DNA of 64,000 bases from Gammaproteobacteria bacterium (GCA_018815325.1 JAHIYE010000010.1:163680-227679), one strand, 5' to 3'; positions 14,775-25,554 are shown, counted from the first letter of the stretch. A program made the numbers and translations. The notes: generated from the letters alone by a model not told the origin.

Positions 14775-16556
14775 ATGGCAAACACATCCCCCAGCGCACC
14801 CAAAGGCGCTCCCCGCTCACTCTCTGGCCTCACCCCCTTTCTGCGGCCCTACCGCACACGCATTGGGTTGGCGCTCCTGTTCCTCGTGCTGGCGGCTGCC
14901 GCCACGCTGCTGTTCCCGCTGGCCTTGCGCAGCCTGATTGATGGCGGCCTTGTGCCCACGGGCCGCGGAGAGCAGGTCATGGCGCTGCGGGAGCACTTCG
15001 CCCTGCTGTTTGGGGTAGCCATGGCACTGGGCATTTTTTCCGCCTTCCGCTTCTACCTCGTGAGCTGGCTGGGTGAACGTGTCACGGCCGACTTGCGCAA
15101 TGCGGTGTACCGCCACGTGCTACAGCAAAGCCCCGAGTTTTTCGAGACCACGCAGACCGGTGAGGTGCTGTCGCGCCTGAGCGCCGACACCACGCTGGTA
15201 CAGACGGTGGTGGGCTCATCGCTCTCCATGGGGCTGCGCAATCTCGTGATGGGCATAGGTGCACTGGGCATGCTGGTATGGACCAATCCGTATGTGATGT
15301 TCCAGGTGCTCGGGGTGCTGGTGCTGATCGTGTTGCCGGCGCTGTGGTTCGGGCGGCGCGTGCGCAAGCTCTCGCGTGCCAGCCAGGACCGGGTGGCAGA
15401 TTCGAGTGCGATTGCCGCTGAAGTACTGAACGCCATTCCCGTGGTGCAAAGCTACACGGCAGAAGCACGCGAGGCTGACCGCTTCGACACCTCTACCGAC
15501 AATGCATTCAACACCGCCGTGCGACGCAGCAAGGCGCGTTCGATCCTGGTGGCCTTCATCATCATCGCCACCTCGGCCGCCCTGCTATGGGGTCTGTACC
15601 AGGGCACGCAAGCCGTCGTACGGGGCGACATCACGGCGGGCCACCTGGGACAGACGGTGCTCTACGTGATCATCCTGGCCAGCGCCTTTGCCGTACTCGG
15701 CGAAGTCTATGGCGACTTGCTGCGCGCCGCCGGAGCGACCGAACGCCTGATGGAACTGCTGGACAGCCGCTCCCCCATCTCCTCACCTGAAAATCCGGCT
15801 GCCGCCCTCTCGTCACAATCAGGATGCGCCATCAAATTCGAAGCCCTCACTTTCCACTACCCCTCCCGGCCGGCACAGGCTGCCCTGAGTGATTTCAGCC
15901 TCGACGTCGCGCCGGGCCAGACCGTGGCCCTGGTAGGCCCCAGCGGCGCGGGCAAGAGCACGGTGTTCCAGTTGCTGTTGCGGTTTTATGACCCGGCCAA
16001 GGGACACATCCTGCTCGACGGCGTGGCCACACGCAAGATGGCGCTGCAGGACCTGCGCCAGCACATTGGCATCGTGCCGCAGGATGCGGTGGTGTTTTCC
16101 ACCAGTGCCATGGAAAACATCCGCTATGGCAAACCCGGTGCCAGCGATGAGGACGTAGTGGCGGCAGCACGCGCCGCGTTTGCAGATGATTTCATCACCA
16201 CCCTGCCCGAAGGCTACGACACCTTTCTGGGCGAGCGCGGCGTGCGGCTCTCGGGGGGCCAGCGTCAGCGCATTGCGATTGCACGCGCCATGCTCAAGAA
16301 CCCGCCACTGCTGCTGCTCGACGAGGCCACCAGTGCACTGGATGCCGAAAGCGAACGCATGGTGCAGGCAGCACTCGAGTCAGCCATGCGCGGGCGCACC
16401 ACACTCGTGATTGCACACCGGCTGGCCACCGTGCAAAAAGCCGATCGCATCGTCGTGATCGACCACGGCCGCATCGTTGAACAGGGCACCCACGAGAGCC
16501 TGGTGAAGGCCGATGGCGTCTACGCAAGGCTTGCTGCGCTGCAATTTACCAACTGA
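14775..16556 (+). CDS. ABC exporter with fused membrane and ATPase domains (MsbA/Atm1-like)
   Basis: 593 aa. Six-helix ABC_membrane domain (about residues 25-310, with the intracellular-loop motif FFETTQTGEVLSRLSADT), then the ATPase (about 345-590): Walker A GPSGAGKST, signature LSGGQRQR, Walker B LLLLDEATSALD and H-loop IAHRLATV. Functions as a homodimeric or heterodimeric half-transporter, probably for lipids or hydrophobic drugs. ATG 14775 is chosen over 14739 because residues before it are not conserved-looking; no ribosome site precedes it. Divergent from marR, so possibly under the same control. Confidence 0.9.
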   Translation: MANTSPSAPKGAPRSLSGLTPFLRPYRTRIGLALLFLVLAAAATLLFPLALRSLIDGGLVPTGRGEQVMALREHFALLFGVAMALGIFSAFRFYLVSWLGERVTADLRNAVYRHVLQQSPEFFETTQTGEVLSRLSADTTLVQTVVGSSLSMGLRNLVMGIGALGMLVWTNPYVMFQVLGVLVLIVLPALWFGRRVRKLSRASQDRVADSSAIAAEVLNAIPVVQSYTAEAREADRFDTSTDNAFNTAVRRSKARSILVAFIIIATSAALLWGLYQGTQAVVRGDITAGHLGQTVLYVIILASAFAVLGEVYGDLLRAAGATERLMELLDSRSPISSPENPAAALSSQSGCAIKFEALTFHYPSRPAQAALSDFSLDVAPGQTVALVGPSGAGKSTVFQLLLRFYDPAKGHILLDGVATRKMALQDLRQHIGIVPQDAVVFSTSAMENIRYGKPGASDEDVVAAARAAFADDFITTLPEGYDTFLGERGVRLSGGQRQRIAIARAMLKNPPLLLLDEATSALDAESERMVQAALESAMRGRTTLVIAHRLATVQKADRIVVIDHGRIVEQGTHESLVKADGVYARLAALQFTN

Positions 16557-16708
16557 ATTACAGTCTTGTCAGGCTTTGCCGACATAGTAGGTAGACCTCG
16601 CGCCGACACAGCTAGGTGATTTCCCGTTTTAGTCGCACAAAGCCATGGCGGCGGTGTAAGCTTGGGACTCATTCCCCGCGTATTCCCCTCTCATCCAGGA
16701 CATTTTCC

Positions 16709-17665
16709 ATGAAACCAGCGCTCAACGAAATTGACGAACGCACCAACCTCACCGCCAGCAACAAGTTCGAACTGCTCTTGTTCCGGCTTGGTGAAGCCGC
16801 TGACTCCGAGCAACGCGAACTGTTCGGCATCAATGTCTTCAAGGTCCGTGAAATTCTGGTCATGCCGCCCATCACGGCCATGGTCAATGCGCCCAAACAC
16901 GTCATGGGCGTGGCCAATATCCGTGGCCAGATCATTCCGGTGATCGACCTGCCCGCTGTCGTCGGTTGCAAGGCCCAGAAGGGTCTGTCCATTCTGCTGG
17001 TGACCGAGTTTGCACGCACCACCCAGGCTTTTGCCGTGGAAGAGGTCAACGAGATCGTGCGCCTCGAGTGGAAACAGGTGCTCTCGGCCGAAGGCCATGG
17101 CGGCGGCCTGGTCACGAGCATTGCACGCCTCGATGGCGATGCCGAGAACACACGTCTGGCCCAGGTGCTGGATGTCGAGCAGATTCTGCGCAACGTGATG
17201 CCCAGTGACAAGGAAGACGCGAACAACAAGTCCACGGGGCCCAAGGTCAACCTGCCCCCCGGTACCGTGGTGCTGGCAGCCGATGACTCTGCCGTGGCCC
17301 GCTCGCTGATCGAAAACGGTTTGACCTCCATGGGCGTGCCTTACATCATGACCAAGACGGGCAAGGAAGCCTGGGAAAAACTGCAATCCATGGCCACCCA
17401 GGCAACTGCCGAGGGCAAGACGATCAATGACAAGGTTGCGCTGATGCTGACCGACCTCGAGATGCCCGAGATGGATGGCTTCACGCTGACCCGCAACATC
17501 AAGAACGATCCGCGTTTTCGCAACATCCCTGTGGTCATCCACTCCTCGCTGACCGGCTCGGCCAATGAAGACCATGTGCGCAGCGCCGGCGCAGATGCCT
17601 ACATTGCCAAATTCGTGGCCGACGAGCTCGCCACGACCCTGCGCAACGTCCTGACGAAGATTTGA
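16709..17665 (+). CDS. cheV: chemotaxis protein CheV (CheW-REC)
   Basis: 318 aa from ATG 16709, the first start compatible with the family (MKPALNEIDERTNL). An N-terminal CheW domain (about residues 15-160; FGINVFKVREIL, HVMGVANIRGQIIPVIDLP) couples receptors to CheA. A C-terminal receiver (about 185-318) carries the acidic pocket ADDSAVAR, phospho-acceptor Asp at about 249 in LMLTDLEMPEMDG, a conserved Ser in IHSSL and Lys in YIAKF. Phosphorylation is thought to tune receptor adaptation. No other chemotaxis genes are adjacent, so it stands alone here. Confidence 0.92.
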   Translation: MKPALNEIDERTNLTASNKFELLLFRLGEAADSEQRELFGINVFKVREILVMPPITAMVNAPKHVMGVANIRGQIIPVIDLPAVVGCKAQKGLSILLVTEFARTTQAFAVEEVNEIVRLEWKQVLSAEGHGGGLVTSIARLDGDAENTRLAQVLDVEQILRNVMPSDKEDANNKSTGPKVNLPPGTVVLAADDSAVARSLIENGLTSMGVPYIMTKTGKEAWEKLQSMATQATAEGKTINDKVALMLTDLEMPEMDGFTLTRNIKNDPRFRNIPVVIHSSLTGSANEDHVRSAGADAYIAKFVADELATTLRNVLTKI

Positions 17666-17675
17666 TTCTTCGCAC

Positions 17676-17706
17676 CACAGGTTATGCGATACACGCATAA
17701 CCTGTG
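17676..17706. terminator. perfect 13-bp hairpin between cheV and gdhA
   Basis: CACAGGTTATGCG, loop ATACA, CGCATAACCTGTG, 10 bp after the cheV stop. It is stable but not followed by a T-run on either strand, so it may be a terminator-like 3' end of cheV or a protein-binding palindrome upstream of gdhA. Confidence 0.45.
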
Positions 17707-17781
17707 AGCAGCTTGGCCTTGGACAAACACCGCCAATAGCCATAAGCTGGCGTCCTGACTGCTTTCAGAAGGACTCTGCTT

Positions 17782-19089
17782 ATGTCGCACCCTCTCGACC
17801 ATGCCACGGCCGCCCCTTCCACCCTGCCCTCCTACCTGCAACAGGACAATCTGGGGCCCTGGGGCGTCTACCTGCAGCAGGTTGACCGGGTAGAGCCCTA
17901 CCTGGGTAATCTGGCACGCTGGGTAGAGACCCTGAAGCGCCCCAAACGGACGCTTATCGTGGACGTGCCCATCCTCATGGACAACGGCACCATCGCCCAT
18001 TACGAAGGCTACCGGGTCCAGCACAACATCTCGCGCGGCCCGGGCAAGGGGGGCGTTCGATTTCACCAGGATGTGACACTCTCCGAGGTCATGGCCCTCT
18101 CCGCCTGGATGTCGATCAAGAACGCCGCCGTGAACGTGCCCTTTGGCGGCGCCAAGGGTGGCATTCGGGTGGACCCCAAGAAACTGTCGCAGGGCGAGCT
18201 GGAACGCATGACCCGACGCTACACCAGTGAAATCGGCATCATCATCGGTCCGAACAAGGATATTCCGGCACCCGATGTCAACACCAACGAGCAGATCATG
18301 GCCTGGATGATGGACACCTACTCGGTGAACCAGGGCTCCACCGCGACGGGTGTGGTGACGGGCAAGCCACTGGACCTGGGTGGTTCATTGGGGCGACGTG
18401 AAGCCACTGGGCGCGGGGTATTCACGGTGGGTGTGGAAGCGGCCCGGCACATCGGGATGGAGATCAGCGGCGCCCGCATCGCGGTGCAGGGCATGGGCAA
18501 TGTGGGCGGCGTGGCTGCCAAGCTGTTCGCCCATGCGGGTGCCCGGGTCGTGGCGGCGCAGGACCATGGCGGCACTATCTATCGCGCCGAGGGCTTCGAT
18601 GTGCCCGCCCTGCTGGCCCACGTGGCCGAGGCTGGAACCGTGGCGGGTTTCGCCCATGCCGAGCGCATGAACAACCACGAATTCTGGAGCGTGGACTGCG
18701 ACATCCTGATTCCCGCGGCACTGGAACAGCAAATCACGGCGAGCAATGCGGGCATCATCAAAGCACGCATGATCATTGAAGGCGCCAACGGCCCGACCAC
18801 ACCCGAGGCGGACGACATCCTCCAGGATCGCAACATCCTCGTGCTGCCAGACGTGATTGCCAATGCCGGCGGCGTCACGGTCAGCTATTTCGAATGGGTA
18901 CAGGATTTCTCCAACTTCTTCTGGAGTGAGGACGATATCAATGCCCGGCTCGTGCGCATCATGAAAGAGGCCTTCGGCGCGGTCTGGGAGGTATCGCAGG
19001 ACAAGAAGGTCAGCCTGCGCACCGCCACTTTCATCGTGGGCTGTACCCGCATTCTGCATGCACGTGAGATGCGTGGCTTGTACCCTTGA
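17782..19089 (+). CDS. gdhA: glutamate dehydrogenase (Glu/Leu/Phe/Val dehydrogenase family)
   Basis: 435 aa. The N-terminal substrate domain has the catalytic lysine motif [13 protein letters not shown] and the upstream [19 protein letters not shown]. The C-terminal Rossmann domain has the dinucleotide loop [12 protein letters not shown], then [12 protein letters not shown] and [15 protein letters not shown]. Interconverts glutamate and 2-oxoglutarate plus ammonium; cofactor preference (NAD or NADP) cannot be fixed by eye. ATG 17782 follows AGAAGGA. It ends 15 bp before the convergent DUF1178 gene. Confidence 0.93.
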   Translation: MSHPLDHATAAPSTLPSYLQQDNLGPWGVYLQQVDRVEPYLGNLARWVETLKRPKRTLIVDVPILMDNGTIAHYEGYRVQHNISRGPGKGGVRFHQDVTLSEVMALSAWMSIKNAAVNVPFGGAKGGIRVDPKKLSQGELERMTRRYTSEIGIIIGPNKDIPAPDVNTNEQIMAWMMDTYSVNQGSTATGVVTGKPLDLGGSLGRREATGRGVFTVGVEAARHIGMEISGARIAVQGMGNVGGVAAKLFAHAGARVVAAQDHGGTIYRAEGFDVPALLAHVAEAGTVAGFAHAERMNNHEFWSVDCDILIPAALEQQITASNAGIIKARMIIEGANGPTTPEADDILQDRNILVLPDVIANAGGVTVSYFEWVQDFSNFFWSEDDINARLVRIMKEAFGAVWEVSQDKKVSLRTATFIVGCTRILHAREMRGLYP

Positions 19090-19104
19090 AGACCTGTAGC
19101 TGCA

Positions 19105-19575
19105 CTACTGCAGCGTTTCCTTGAGTAGCTTGGGCAGTGGCAGCGGCAGCACGGCCACGCCCTCCTCAATCAGGGCCTCGGTCTCGGCGCGCGAAGCCTG
19201 GCCCCGGATGCCACGCTCCTCTGACTCTCCGTAATGGATTTTCCGGGCCTCGTCGGCGAACCGATCGCCCACATCCTCGGTTTGCGCCACGATGCGGCGC
19301 GCCACATCAAGCCAGGCCGCCTGCAGGGCCTGCGGTGTGGGGTCGGTGGTTACCGGCTGCTGTAGTGGCGGGTCCTGCGTCACGACAGGCATCTGGGCGG
19401 GTTGTTCAGCCCCCAGGTTCAACCTCGGGGCGCTGAGCATCTTGTTGATGTTCGTATCACCACATAGCGGACATTCGACAAGACGGCGATCGAGCTGGCT
19501 TGCGAAGTCTGCCTCGGAGCCAAACCAGCCTTCGAACATATGCTGCTGCGCGCACTGAAGGTCAAGAACTTTCAT
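19105..19575 (-). CDS. DUF1178 family protein
   Basis: 156 aa. It opens MKVLDLQCAQQHMFEGWFGS and then has ECPLCGDTNINKMLSAPRLN, the conserved start of DUF1178 with a CPLCG knuckle that may bind metal. The C-terminal half (ARRIVAQTEDVGDRFADEARKIHYGE) is also typical. Function unknown. In related bacteria it commonly follows the Nudix gene downstream of the nuo operon, as here. Confidence 0.85.
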   Translation of the reverse strand: MKVLDLQCAQQHMFEGWFGSEADFASQLDRRLVECPLCGDTNINKMLSAPRLNLGAEQPAQMPVVTQDPPLQQPVTTDPTPQALQAAWLDVARRIVAQTEDVGDRFADEARKIHYGESEERGIRGQASRAETEALIEEGVAVLPLPLPKLLKETLQ

Positions 19576-19585
19576 GCCCGGATTA

Positions 19586-20188
19586 TCAACCAGCTGACGC
19601 GAGACCAGGGGTTTGCCAGGTCAAATCCCAGCTACCCGCCAGTACATTCTGCAGCCACAGTGCCGCTGTGAGTGTCTTGGCATCCGTCACGCGGCCCTCC
19701 CGGCACCACTGCAGCAATTCGGCCGGCGTGGTGGTGAACACATCGAGAAACTCACCCTCATCGAGCTTGCGGGCACCCAGGCTCAGGCCGCGCGCAAACC
19801 AGATGTCGATGAACTCCGTGGAATATGAGATTACCGGATGCAGCACACCCGCACGCGCCCATTGCGTGGCGCTGTAGCCAGTTTCCTCCAGCAGTTCGCG
19901 TTGGGCGCAGACCAGCACATCCTCACCCGGGTCCAGCTTGCCCGCGGGGAACTCGATCATGACCTGCTGCACCGGATAGCGAAACTGGCGCTCCATGACC
20001 AGTTTGAGCTCGCCCTGTGCATCTTCCAGCAAAGGCACGATCATCACGGCGCCCGGGTGTGTCACGTATTCCCGCACGGCTGTCCCGCCATCGGGCAAGC
20101 GCACCGTGTCACGGAAGGCGTGAAGAAAATGCCCTTTGAAGATTTCCTGGCTGTCCAGCCGGGTTTCAATCAGATGACGATCGTCCAT
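19586..20188 (-). CDS. Nudix hydrolase, probable ADP-ribose pyrophosphatase
   Basis: 200 aa. A complete Nudix box is visible (GKLDPGED...REL LEETGY, fitting G-x5-E-x7-REUxEExGU), preceded by the beta-strand MEFPAGKL-like segment (MIEFPAGKLDPGE). Length and the QFRYPVQQ motif match the NudF/ADP-ribose pyrophosphatase group, which cleaves ADP-ribose to AMP and ribose 5-phosphate. Lies 10 bp from DUF1178 and 17 bp from the DUF2818 gene, all in the nuo direction, so probably co-transcribed. Confidence 0.85.
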   Translation of the reverse strand: MDDRHLIETRLDSQEIFKGHFLHAFRDTVRLPDGGTAVREYVTHPGAVMIVPLLEDAQGELKLVMERQFRYPVQQVMIEFPAGKLDPGEDVLVCAQRELLEETGYSATQWARAGVLHPVISYSTEFIDIWFARGLSLGARKLDEGEFLDVFTTTPAELLQWCREGRVTDAKTLTAALWLQNVLAGSWDLTWQTPGLASAG

Positions 20189-20205
20189 GAACGGCCGCCA
20201 TCCTG

Positions 20206-20511
20206 TCAGCTACGTTGTCGGAACAGGTAACGGTAAACGAAGCCTGGAAAGGCCAGGGTCAGAAAGAGTGCACCCGTGATCGCGTAAAACTCCCAGCCCT
20301 GGGGCGCAATCTGGCCCGCACGCTGCTCCAGCAACAGGCCGATGCCCCCCACAAACAGGTAATACAGCAGCAGCTCGGCCAGCCGGATCGGCAAACTCTT
20401 GGACGAAGCCATGGGTACCAGCCCCAGCAGACGGTTCGTCACAAATGGCAGGTTGGCCGCTACCAGTGCCAGCCCCACGACGAACCACACAGAAACAGTT
20501 TGACTCACCAA
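20206..20511 (-). CDS. DUF2818 family small membrane protein
   Basis: 101 aa with three predicted membrane helices (residues about 5-25, 40-62, 75-95). It contains NLPFVTNRLLG and LAELLLYYLFVGGIGLLLEQRAG, as expected for DUF2818, a family that typically follows nuoN in betaproteobacteria. Only 19 bp separate it from nuoN, so it is probably part of the complex I operon; whether it assembles with complex I is unknown. Confidence 0.85.
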   Translation of the reverse strand: MVSQTVSVWFVVGLALVAANLPFVTNRLLGLVPMASSKSLPIRLAELLLYYLFVGGIGLLLEQRAGQIAPQGWEFYAITGALFLTLAFPGFVYRYLFRQRS

Positions 20512-20530
20512 TTCACTCCGCGCTCAGGCA

Positions 20531-22018
20531 TCAGGTCGTTAGCATCTGCAAGACTGCCTCGGCGCACAGCGACATCAGGCCGCCAGGCACCAGCCCCAAT
20601 AACAGCACGAGTGCGCCGTTGATGGACAACACGGTACGCACATCCATAGGCGCCGAGACCGTGCTGGCCGTGATGGGTGCATCAAAGTACATGACCTTGA
20701 CGACACGCAGGTAGTAGAAGGCGCCGATCAGGGACATCATGACGGCGAAGATCGCCAGACCAATGTCCATGGCCTGACCGGACGCAATCAGGGCCTGCAG
20801 CACGGACAACTTCGCATAGAAGCCGACCATGGGCGGAATACCTGCCAATGAAAACAGACAGATGGCCATCACGGCGGCATAGAACGGGCTGCGCTGATTC
20901 AGGCCGGCGAAATCAGCAATTTCCTCGCTCTCGAACCCTTCCCGGGCCAACAGCAAGATCACGCCAAAGCTCGCCAGTGTGGTCAGCACATAGGTGACCA
21001 CATAGAACATGGCCGAACTGTAGGCATTGGCGGCAGAATAAATATTGCCATCCACCACGCCCGACATCAGTCCAAGCAGCACAAAACCCATTTGTGAAAT
21101 CGTCGAATACGCCAGCATGCGTTTGATGTTGGTCTGTGCAATGGCCGCCAGGTTACCAATCAGGAGCGAACCAATGGACAGCACCATCAGCATTTGCTGC
21201 CAGTCAAAAGCCAGTGGCAGCATGCCCTCGACCAGAAGACGAATGAAGATGGCGAAGGCCGCCAGTTTGGGCGCGCCACCAATCATGAGGGTCACGGCAG
21301 TGGGCGCACCCTGATAGACATCCGGGATCCACATGTGGAAAGGCACGACACCCAGCTTGAATGCCAGGCCAGCGACCACGAAGACCAGTCCGAACACCAG
21401 CACCTGGTGCTTGATGTGGCCCGATGCGATGGCGTGAAAGACGGCATTGATGTCGAGCGAGCCGGTGGCACCGTACATCATCGACAGGCCATAGAGCAGG
21501 AAGCCCGAGGCCAGCGCACCCAGCACGAAATACTTCATGGCAGCCTCGGTCGCTACGGCATGGTCGCGACGCAGCGCCACCAGGGCATAGCTCGAGAGCG
21601 TGAGAAGCTCCAGCCCCATGTAGATCACGAGGAAATTGTTGCCCGAGATCATGATGAACATGCCCAGCAGTGCGAACATGCTCAGGGAGAACATCTCGCC
21701 GCCACGCAGCATGTCGCGATCCGCCGCATAAGGCCGGCCATAAACCAGCGTCACCATCACGGCCACCGTGGCAAAGCATTTGAGCCAACTGCCCAGCGTA
21801 TCGACCACCACCATGTTGCCAAAGCCGTAGTAGGTTGCCCCACTGTCTGCATACAAAGCCTGCACCACGGCCACCACGGCCAGGGTGATCAGGGTGAGCA
21901 CATAGGTAGCCGTTCGGCGTGCGCTGCTCACACCCAGGTCAAACAGCATGACAACGCAAGCCATGCCGAGCAGAATGATTTCGGGGTAAACCGTTATCCA
22001 ACTGAGTTTGTCAATCAT
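20531..22018 (-). CDS. nuoN: NADH-quinone oxidoreductase subunit N
   Basis: 495 aa antiporter-like membrane subunit with about 14 helices. Diagnostic stretches: [14 protein letters not shown], the proton-channel Lys region [21 protein letters not shown], and [14 protein letters not shown]. Forms one of three proton-pumping modules in the membrane arm of complex I. Last nuo gene, 10 bp after nuoM. Confidence 0.96.
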   Translation of the reverse strand: MIDKLSWITVYPEIILLGMACVVMLFDLGVSSARRTATYVLTLITLAVVAVVQALYADSGATYYGFGNMVVVDTLGSWLKCFATVAVMVTLVYGRPYAADRDMLRGGEMFSLSMFALLGMFIMISGNNFLVIYMGLELLTLSSYALVALRRDHAVATEAAMKYFVLGALASGFLLYGLSMMYGATGSLDINAVFHAIASGHIKHQVLVFGLVFVVAGLAFKLGVVPFHMWIPDVYQGAPTAVTLMIGGAPKLAAFAIFIRLLVEGMLPLAFDWQQMLMVLSIGSLLIGNLAAIAQTNIKRMLAYSTISQMGFVLLGLMSGVVDGNIYSAANAYSSAMFYVVTYVLTTLASFGVILLLAREGFESEEIADFAGLNQRSPFYAAVMAICLFSLAGIPPMVGFYAKLSVLQALIASGQAMDIGLAIFAVMMSLIGAFYYLRVVKVMYFDAPITASTVSAPMDVRTVLSINGALVLLLGLVPGGLMSLCAEAVLQMLTT

Positions 22019-22028
22019 CTTCAGTCTT

Positions 22029-23504
22029 TCAATTCAGTTTGGAGAGCGCCACATGCTTGAGCAGATCGGCTACCGAAGCATCCATCACATCGGTGAACGG
22101 TTTCGGGTAAACGCCCATATAGAGCACCGCCACGGCCAGCAGGGCCAGCATGAAGAACTCGCGGCTGTTGATGTCCACCAGTGTTTTCACGTCATCGTTG
22201 GCCACCGGGCCGAGATAAACACGCTTGAACATCCACAAGGTATAGGCGGCACCAAAGACCAGCGCGGTTGCGGCGGCAAAGCCCAACCAGAAGTTGGCTT
22301 TGACGGCACCCAGAATCACCATCCACTCCCCCACGAAACCAGCCGTTCCCGGCAAGCCGCAATTGGCCATGGCAAACAGCAGGGCAAAAGCCGTGAACTT
22401 GGGCATGGTGTTGACCACGCCACCGTAGCTCGCTATCTCACGCGAATGCACTCGGTCATACAACACGCCGATACTCAGGAACATCGCGCCCGAGACAAAA
22501 CCGTGGGCAATCATCTGCACCAGACCACCGGCTACGCCGATGTCGTTGAAGATGAAAAAGCCCAGTGTCACGAAGCCCATGTGGGCCACGGAGGAGTAGG
22601 CCACAAGCTTCTTCATGTCCTGCTGCACCATGGCTACTAGACCGACGTAGATCACAGCGATCAATGACAGGGCAATCATGAGCCAGGCCCACTCACGCGC
22701 GGCATCGGGTGCGATCGGCATCGAAAACCGCAGAAAGCCGTAGGCACCGAGCTTGAGCATGATCGCAGCCAGCACGGCAGAGCCACCGGTGGGTGCTTCG
22801 ACGTGCACATCGGGCAGCCAGGTGTGCACCGGCCACATCGGCACCTTCACTGCAAAAGCAGCAAAGAAGGCGAAGAACAACAGGGTTTGCGCCGTGCTGC
22901 CCAGCGGCAAGGCGTGCCAGGCAGCGATGTCAAAACTGCCGCCCGACTTGGTGTAGAGGTAGATCAGTGCGATCAGCATCAGCAACGAACCCAGCAGCGT
23001 ATAGAGGAAAAACTTGAACGCGGCGTAGATTTTGTTGGGGCCACCCCAGATGCCGATGATCAGGTACATCGGGATCAGCGTGGCCTCGAAGAACACATAG
23101 AACAGCAGGCCATCGAGCGCACAGAAGACGCCGATCATGAGTCCGCTGAGGATCAGGAAGGCGCCCATGTACTGGTTCACGCGCCGCGTAATCACCTCCC
23201 AGCCAGCGATCACCACCACCACATTGATGAAGGCCGTCAGCAGCACGAACCAGAGGGAAATACCGTCCACGCCCAAGTGATAGTTCACATTGAAGCGATC
23301 AATCCAGGGACCCTTCTCGACAAACTGCATGGCCGAGGTGCCAAGTTCAAACCCGCTGTACAGGGGCAAGGTGACCAGAAAGCTGATCAGCGCGCCTATC
23401 AGTGCCACCCAGCGCACCACGCGCGCCTGATCGTCACGCCCCAGCGCCAACAGCACGACGCCAAAGAAAATTGGCGTCCAAATCGCCAGGCTCAACAAAC
23501 CCAT
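22029..23504 (-). CDS. nuoM: NADH-quinone oxidoreductase subunit M
   Basis: 491 aa, about 14 helices. Conserved blocks are [18 protein letters not shown], the channel region [23 protein letters not shown], and [15 protein letters not shown]. Antiporter-like proton-pumping subunit. 13 bp separate it from nuoL, consistent with a single transcript. Confidence 0.96.
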   Translation of the reverse strand: MGLLSLAIWTPIFFGVVLLALGRDDQARVVRWVALIGALISFLVTLPLYSGFELGTSAMQFVEKGPWIDRFNVNYHLGVDGISLWFVLLTAFINVVVVIAGWEVITRRVNQYMGAFLILSGLMIGVFCALDGLLFYVFFEATLIPMYLIIGIWGGPNKIYAAFKFFLYTLLGSLLMLIALIYLYTKSGGSFDIAAWHALPLGSTAQTLLFFAFFAAFAVKVPMWPVHTWLPDVHVEAPTGGSAVLAAIMLKLGAYGFLRFSMPIAPDAAREWAWLMIALSLIAVIYVGLVAMVQQDMKKLVAYSSVAHMGFVTLGFFIFNDIGVAGGLVQMIAHGFVSGAMFLSIGVLYDRVHSREIASYGGVVNTMPKFTAFALLFAMANCGLPGTAGFVGEWMVILGAVKANFWLGFAAATALVFGAAYTLWMFKRVYLGPVANDDVKTLVDINSREFFMLALLAVAVLYMGVYPKPFTDVMDASVADLLKHVALSKLN

Positions 23505-23517
23505 GTTCTTGTTCTCC

Positions 23518-25554
23518 TTATCGGTTGAGCCATTCGAGGATGGTCGGCCACGTCACGAAATACGTCATGAGCACAAAGATGCCCAGGATCATGGCGAAGG
23601 CATAGTGGTAGAGGAAGCCGGACTGGATACGACGGGCCAAGCCCGCAATCCAGCCCACCACTTTCCATGAACCGTTGACGATGCCACCGTCAATCACGGC
23701 CTGGTCGCCACCCTTCCACAGGCCGGTGCCCAGTGCGCGGGCGCCACGGGCCAGCACGTTCTCGTTAAACCAGTCCATGTAGTACTTGTTCTCTAGCAAT
23801 GTGTAGACAGGCTGGAATGCGCGCTTGATGGCGGCAGGCAAGGCCGGGTTGACCATGTACATGTAGTAGGACGAGACCACGCCTGCCAGCGCCAGCCAGA
23901 AAGGCAGCGTAGTGAAGGCATGCATGGCCATGGCCACCGGGCCATGGAAGGCCTGTGCGAGCTCCTCCATCACCGGATGCCGTGCGGCATCGACGAAGAT
24001 CGCATCCTTGAAAAACTCGCCATACAACATCGGACTGATCGCCATGAAGCCGATCACCACCGAAGGAATGGCCAGCAGCACCAGCGGCACGGTCACAACC
24101 CAAGGAGATTCGTGCGGATCATGGTGCTCATCGTGGTCATGGTGCTCGTCATGATGGGCATCCGGATTCTGGTCATAGCGCTCCTTGCCGTGGAACACCA
24201 GGAAATACATACGGAATGAATAGAAGGCTGTGACAAACACACCAGCGAGCACCGCGAAGCTGGCAAAGCCGGCACCCCAGAGGTGGCTCTCATGTACGGC
24301 TTCGATGATGCTGTCCTTGGAGTAGAAGCCCGCAAACAACGGCGTGCCAATCAGGGCCAGTGAACCCAGCAAGGAAGTGATCCAGGTGATGGGCATGTAC
24401 TTGCGCACTCCGCCCATCCAGCGGATGTCCTGATTGTGGTGCATGCCCATGATGACCGATCCAGCCCCGAGGAACAGCAAAGCCTTGAAGAAGGCGTGCG
24501 TCATGAGGTGGAACACGGCCACCGAATAGGCCGAGGCACCCAGCGCCACGGTCATGTAACCCAGTTGGGACAGTGTGGAATAGGCCACCACGCGTTTGAT
24601 GTCGTTCTGGATGATGCCGAGAAATCCCATGAACAGAGCCGTGATGGCACCAATGACCATGATGAAGCTCAGCGCCGTGTCGCTCAGCTCAAACAGCGGC
24701 GACATGCGCGCCACCATGAAAATACCGGCCGTCACCATGGTGGCAGCGTGGATCAGGGCAGAGATGGGGGTGGGGCCCTCCATCGAATCGGGCAGCCAGA
24801 CATGCAGCGGAAACTGGGCCGACTTGCCCATGGCGCCGATGAACAGACAGATGCAGATCACGGTGATCAGCATCCACTCGGTACCCGGAAAACTGAGCTG
24901 GGACAGCTCACCGGCCTTGGCAAAGGCTTCGCCATAGTTCAGCGTGCCGGCATAAGCCGCGATCAGACCGATACCGAGAATGAAACCGAAGTCACCGACA
25001 CGGTTGACCAGGAAAGCCTTCATGTTGGCGAAGATCGCCGTTGGCTTGTTGAACCAGAAACCGATCAGCAGATAGGACACCAGGCCCACCGCCTCCCAGC
25101 CGAAGAACAGCTGCAGCATGTTGTTGCTCATCACGAGCATCAGCATGGAGAAGGTGAACAGCGAGATGTAGGCAAAGAAGCGGTTGTAGCCTTCGTCTTC
25201 CTCCATGTAGCCGATGGTGTAGATGTGCACCATGAGCGAGACAAAGGTCACCACGCACATCATCATGGCGGTCAGGCCATCGACCAGGAAACCGATTTCC
25301 ATCTTGAGCTGACCTACCACCATCCAGGTGTAGAGCGTCTCATTGAAGCGGGCGCCATCCAGGGCTACGCTCTTGAGCGTCATGGCCGAGAGAATGAAGG
25401 CCAGCAGCACGCCCAGAATGGTGAGTGAATGCGAGAGGCGACGACCAATCCAGTTTCCACCAAAAGAGGTTCCCAAAATACCAGCCAGCAATGCGCCGAC
25501 CAGGGGCGCCAGCGGCACCGCCAGCAAAGTTGAAGCAGACAGGGTTTGACTCAT
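23518..25554 (-). CDS. nuoL: NADH-quinone oxidoreductase subunit L
   Basis: 678 aa from ATG 25554 (MSQTLSAS); an in-frame start at 25581 would add residues translated from the adjacent repeat. Core blocks include FGWEAVGLVSYLLIGFW, GKSAQFPLHVWLPDSMEGPTP and KRVVAYSTLSQLGYM. The C-terminal long amphipathic helix that braces the membrane arm is expected after about residue 520. A His/Asp-rich loop (about residues 465-485) sits between helices. It is separated from nuoK by a 90-bp gap filled by a family B repeat. Confidence 0.96.
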   Translation of the reverse strand: MSQTLSASTLLAVPLAPLVGALLAGILGTSFGGNWIGRRLSHSLTILGVLLAFILSAMTLKSVALDGARFNETLYTWMVVGQLKMEIGFLVDGLTAMMMCVVTFVSLMVHIYTIGYMEEDEGYNRFFAYISLFTFSMLMLVMSNNMLQLFFGWEAVGLVSYLLIGFWFNKPTAIFANMKAFLVNRVGDFGFILGIGLIAAYAGTLNYGEAFAKAGELSQLSFPGTEWMLITVICICLFIGAMGKSAQFPLHVWLPDSMEGPTPISALIHAATMVTAGIFMVARMSPLFELSDTALSFIMVIGAITALFMGFLGIIQNDIKRVVAYSTLSQLGYMTVALGASAYSVAVFHLMTHAFFKALLFLGAGSVIMGMHHNQDIRWMGGVRKYMPITWITSLLGSLALIGTPLFAGFYSKDSIIEAVHESHLWGAGFASFAVLAGVFVTAFYSFRMYFLVFHGKERYDQNPDAHHDEHHDHDEHHDPHESPWVVTVPLVLLAIPSVVIGFMAISPMLYGEFFKDAIFVDAARHPVMEELAQAFHGPVAMAMHAFTTLPFWLALAGVVSSYYMYMVNPALPAAIKRAFQPVYTLLENKYYMDWFNENVLARGARALGTGLWKGGDQAVIDGGIVNGSWKVVGWIAGLARRIQSGFLYHYAFAMILGIFVLMTYFVTWPTILEWLNR

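Noticed and set aside
24436..25428. His-rich 330-codon frame opposite nuoL
   Set aside because: Mirror of nuoL; His/Gln richness comes from reading membrane-protein codons backwards.
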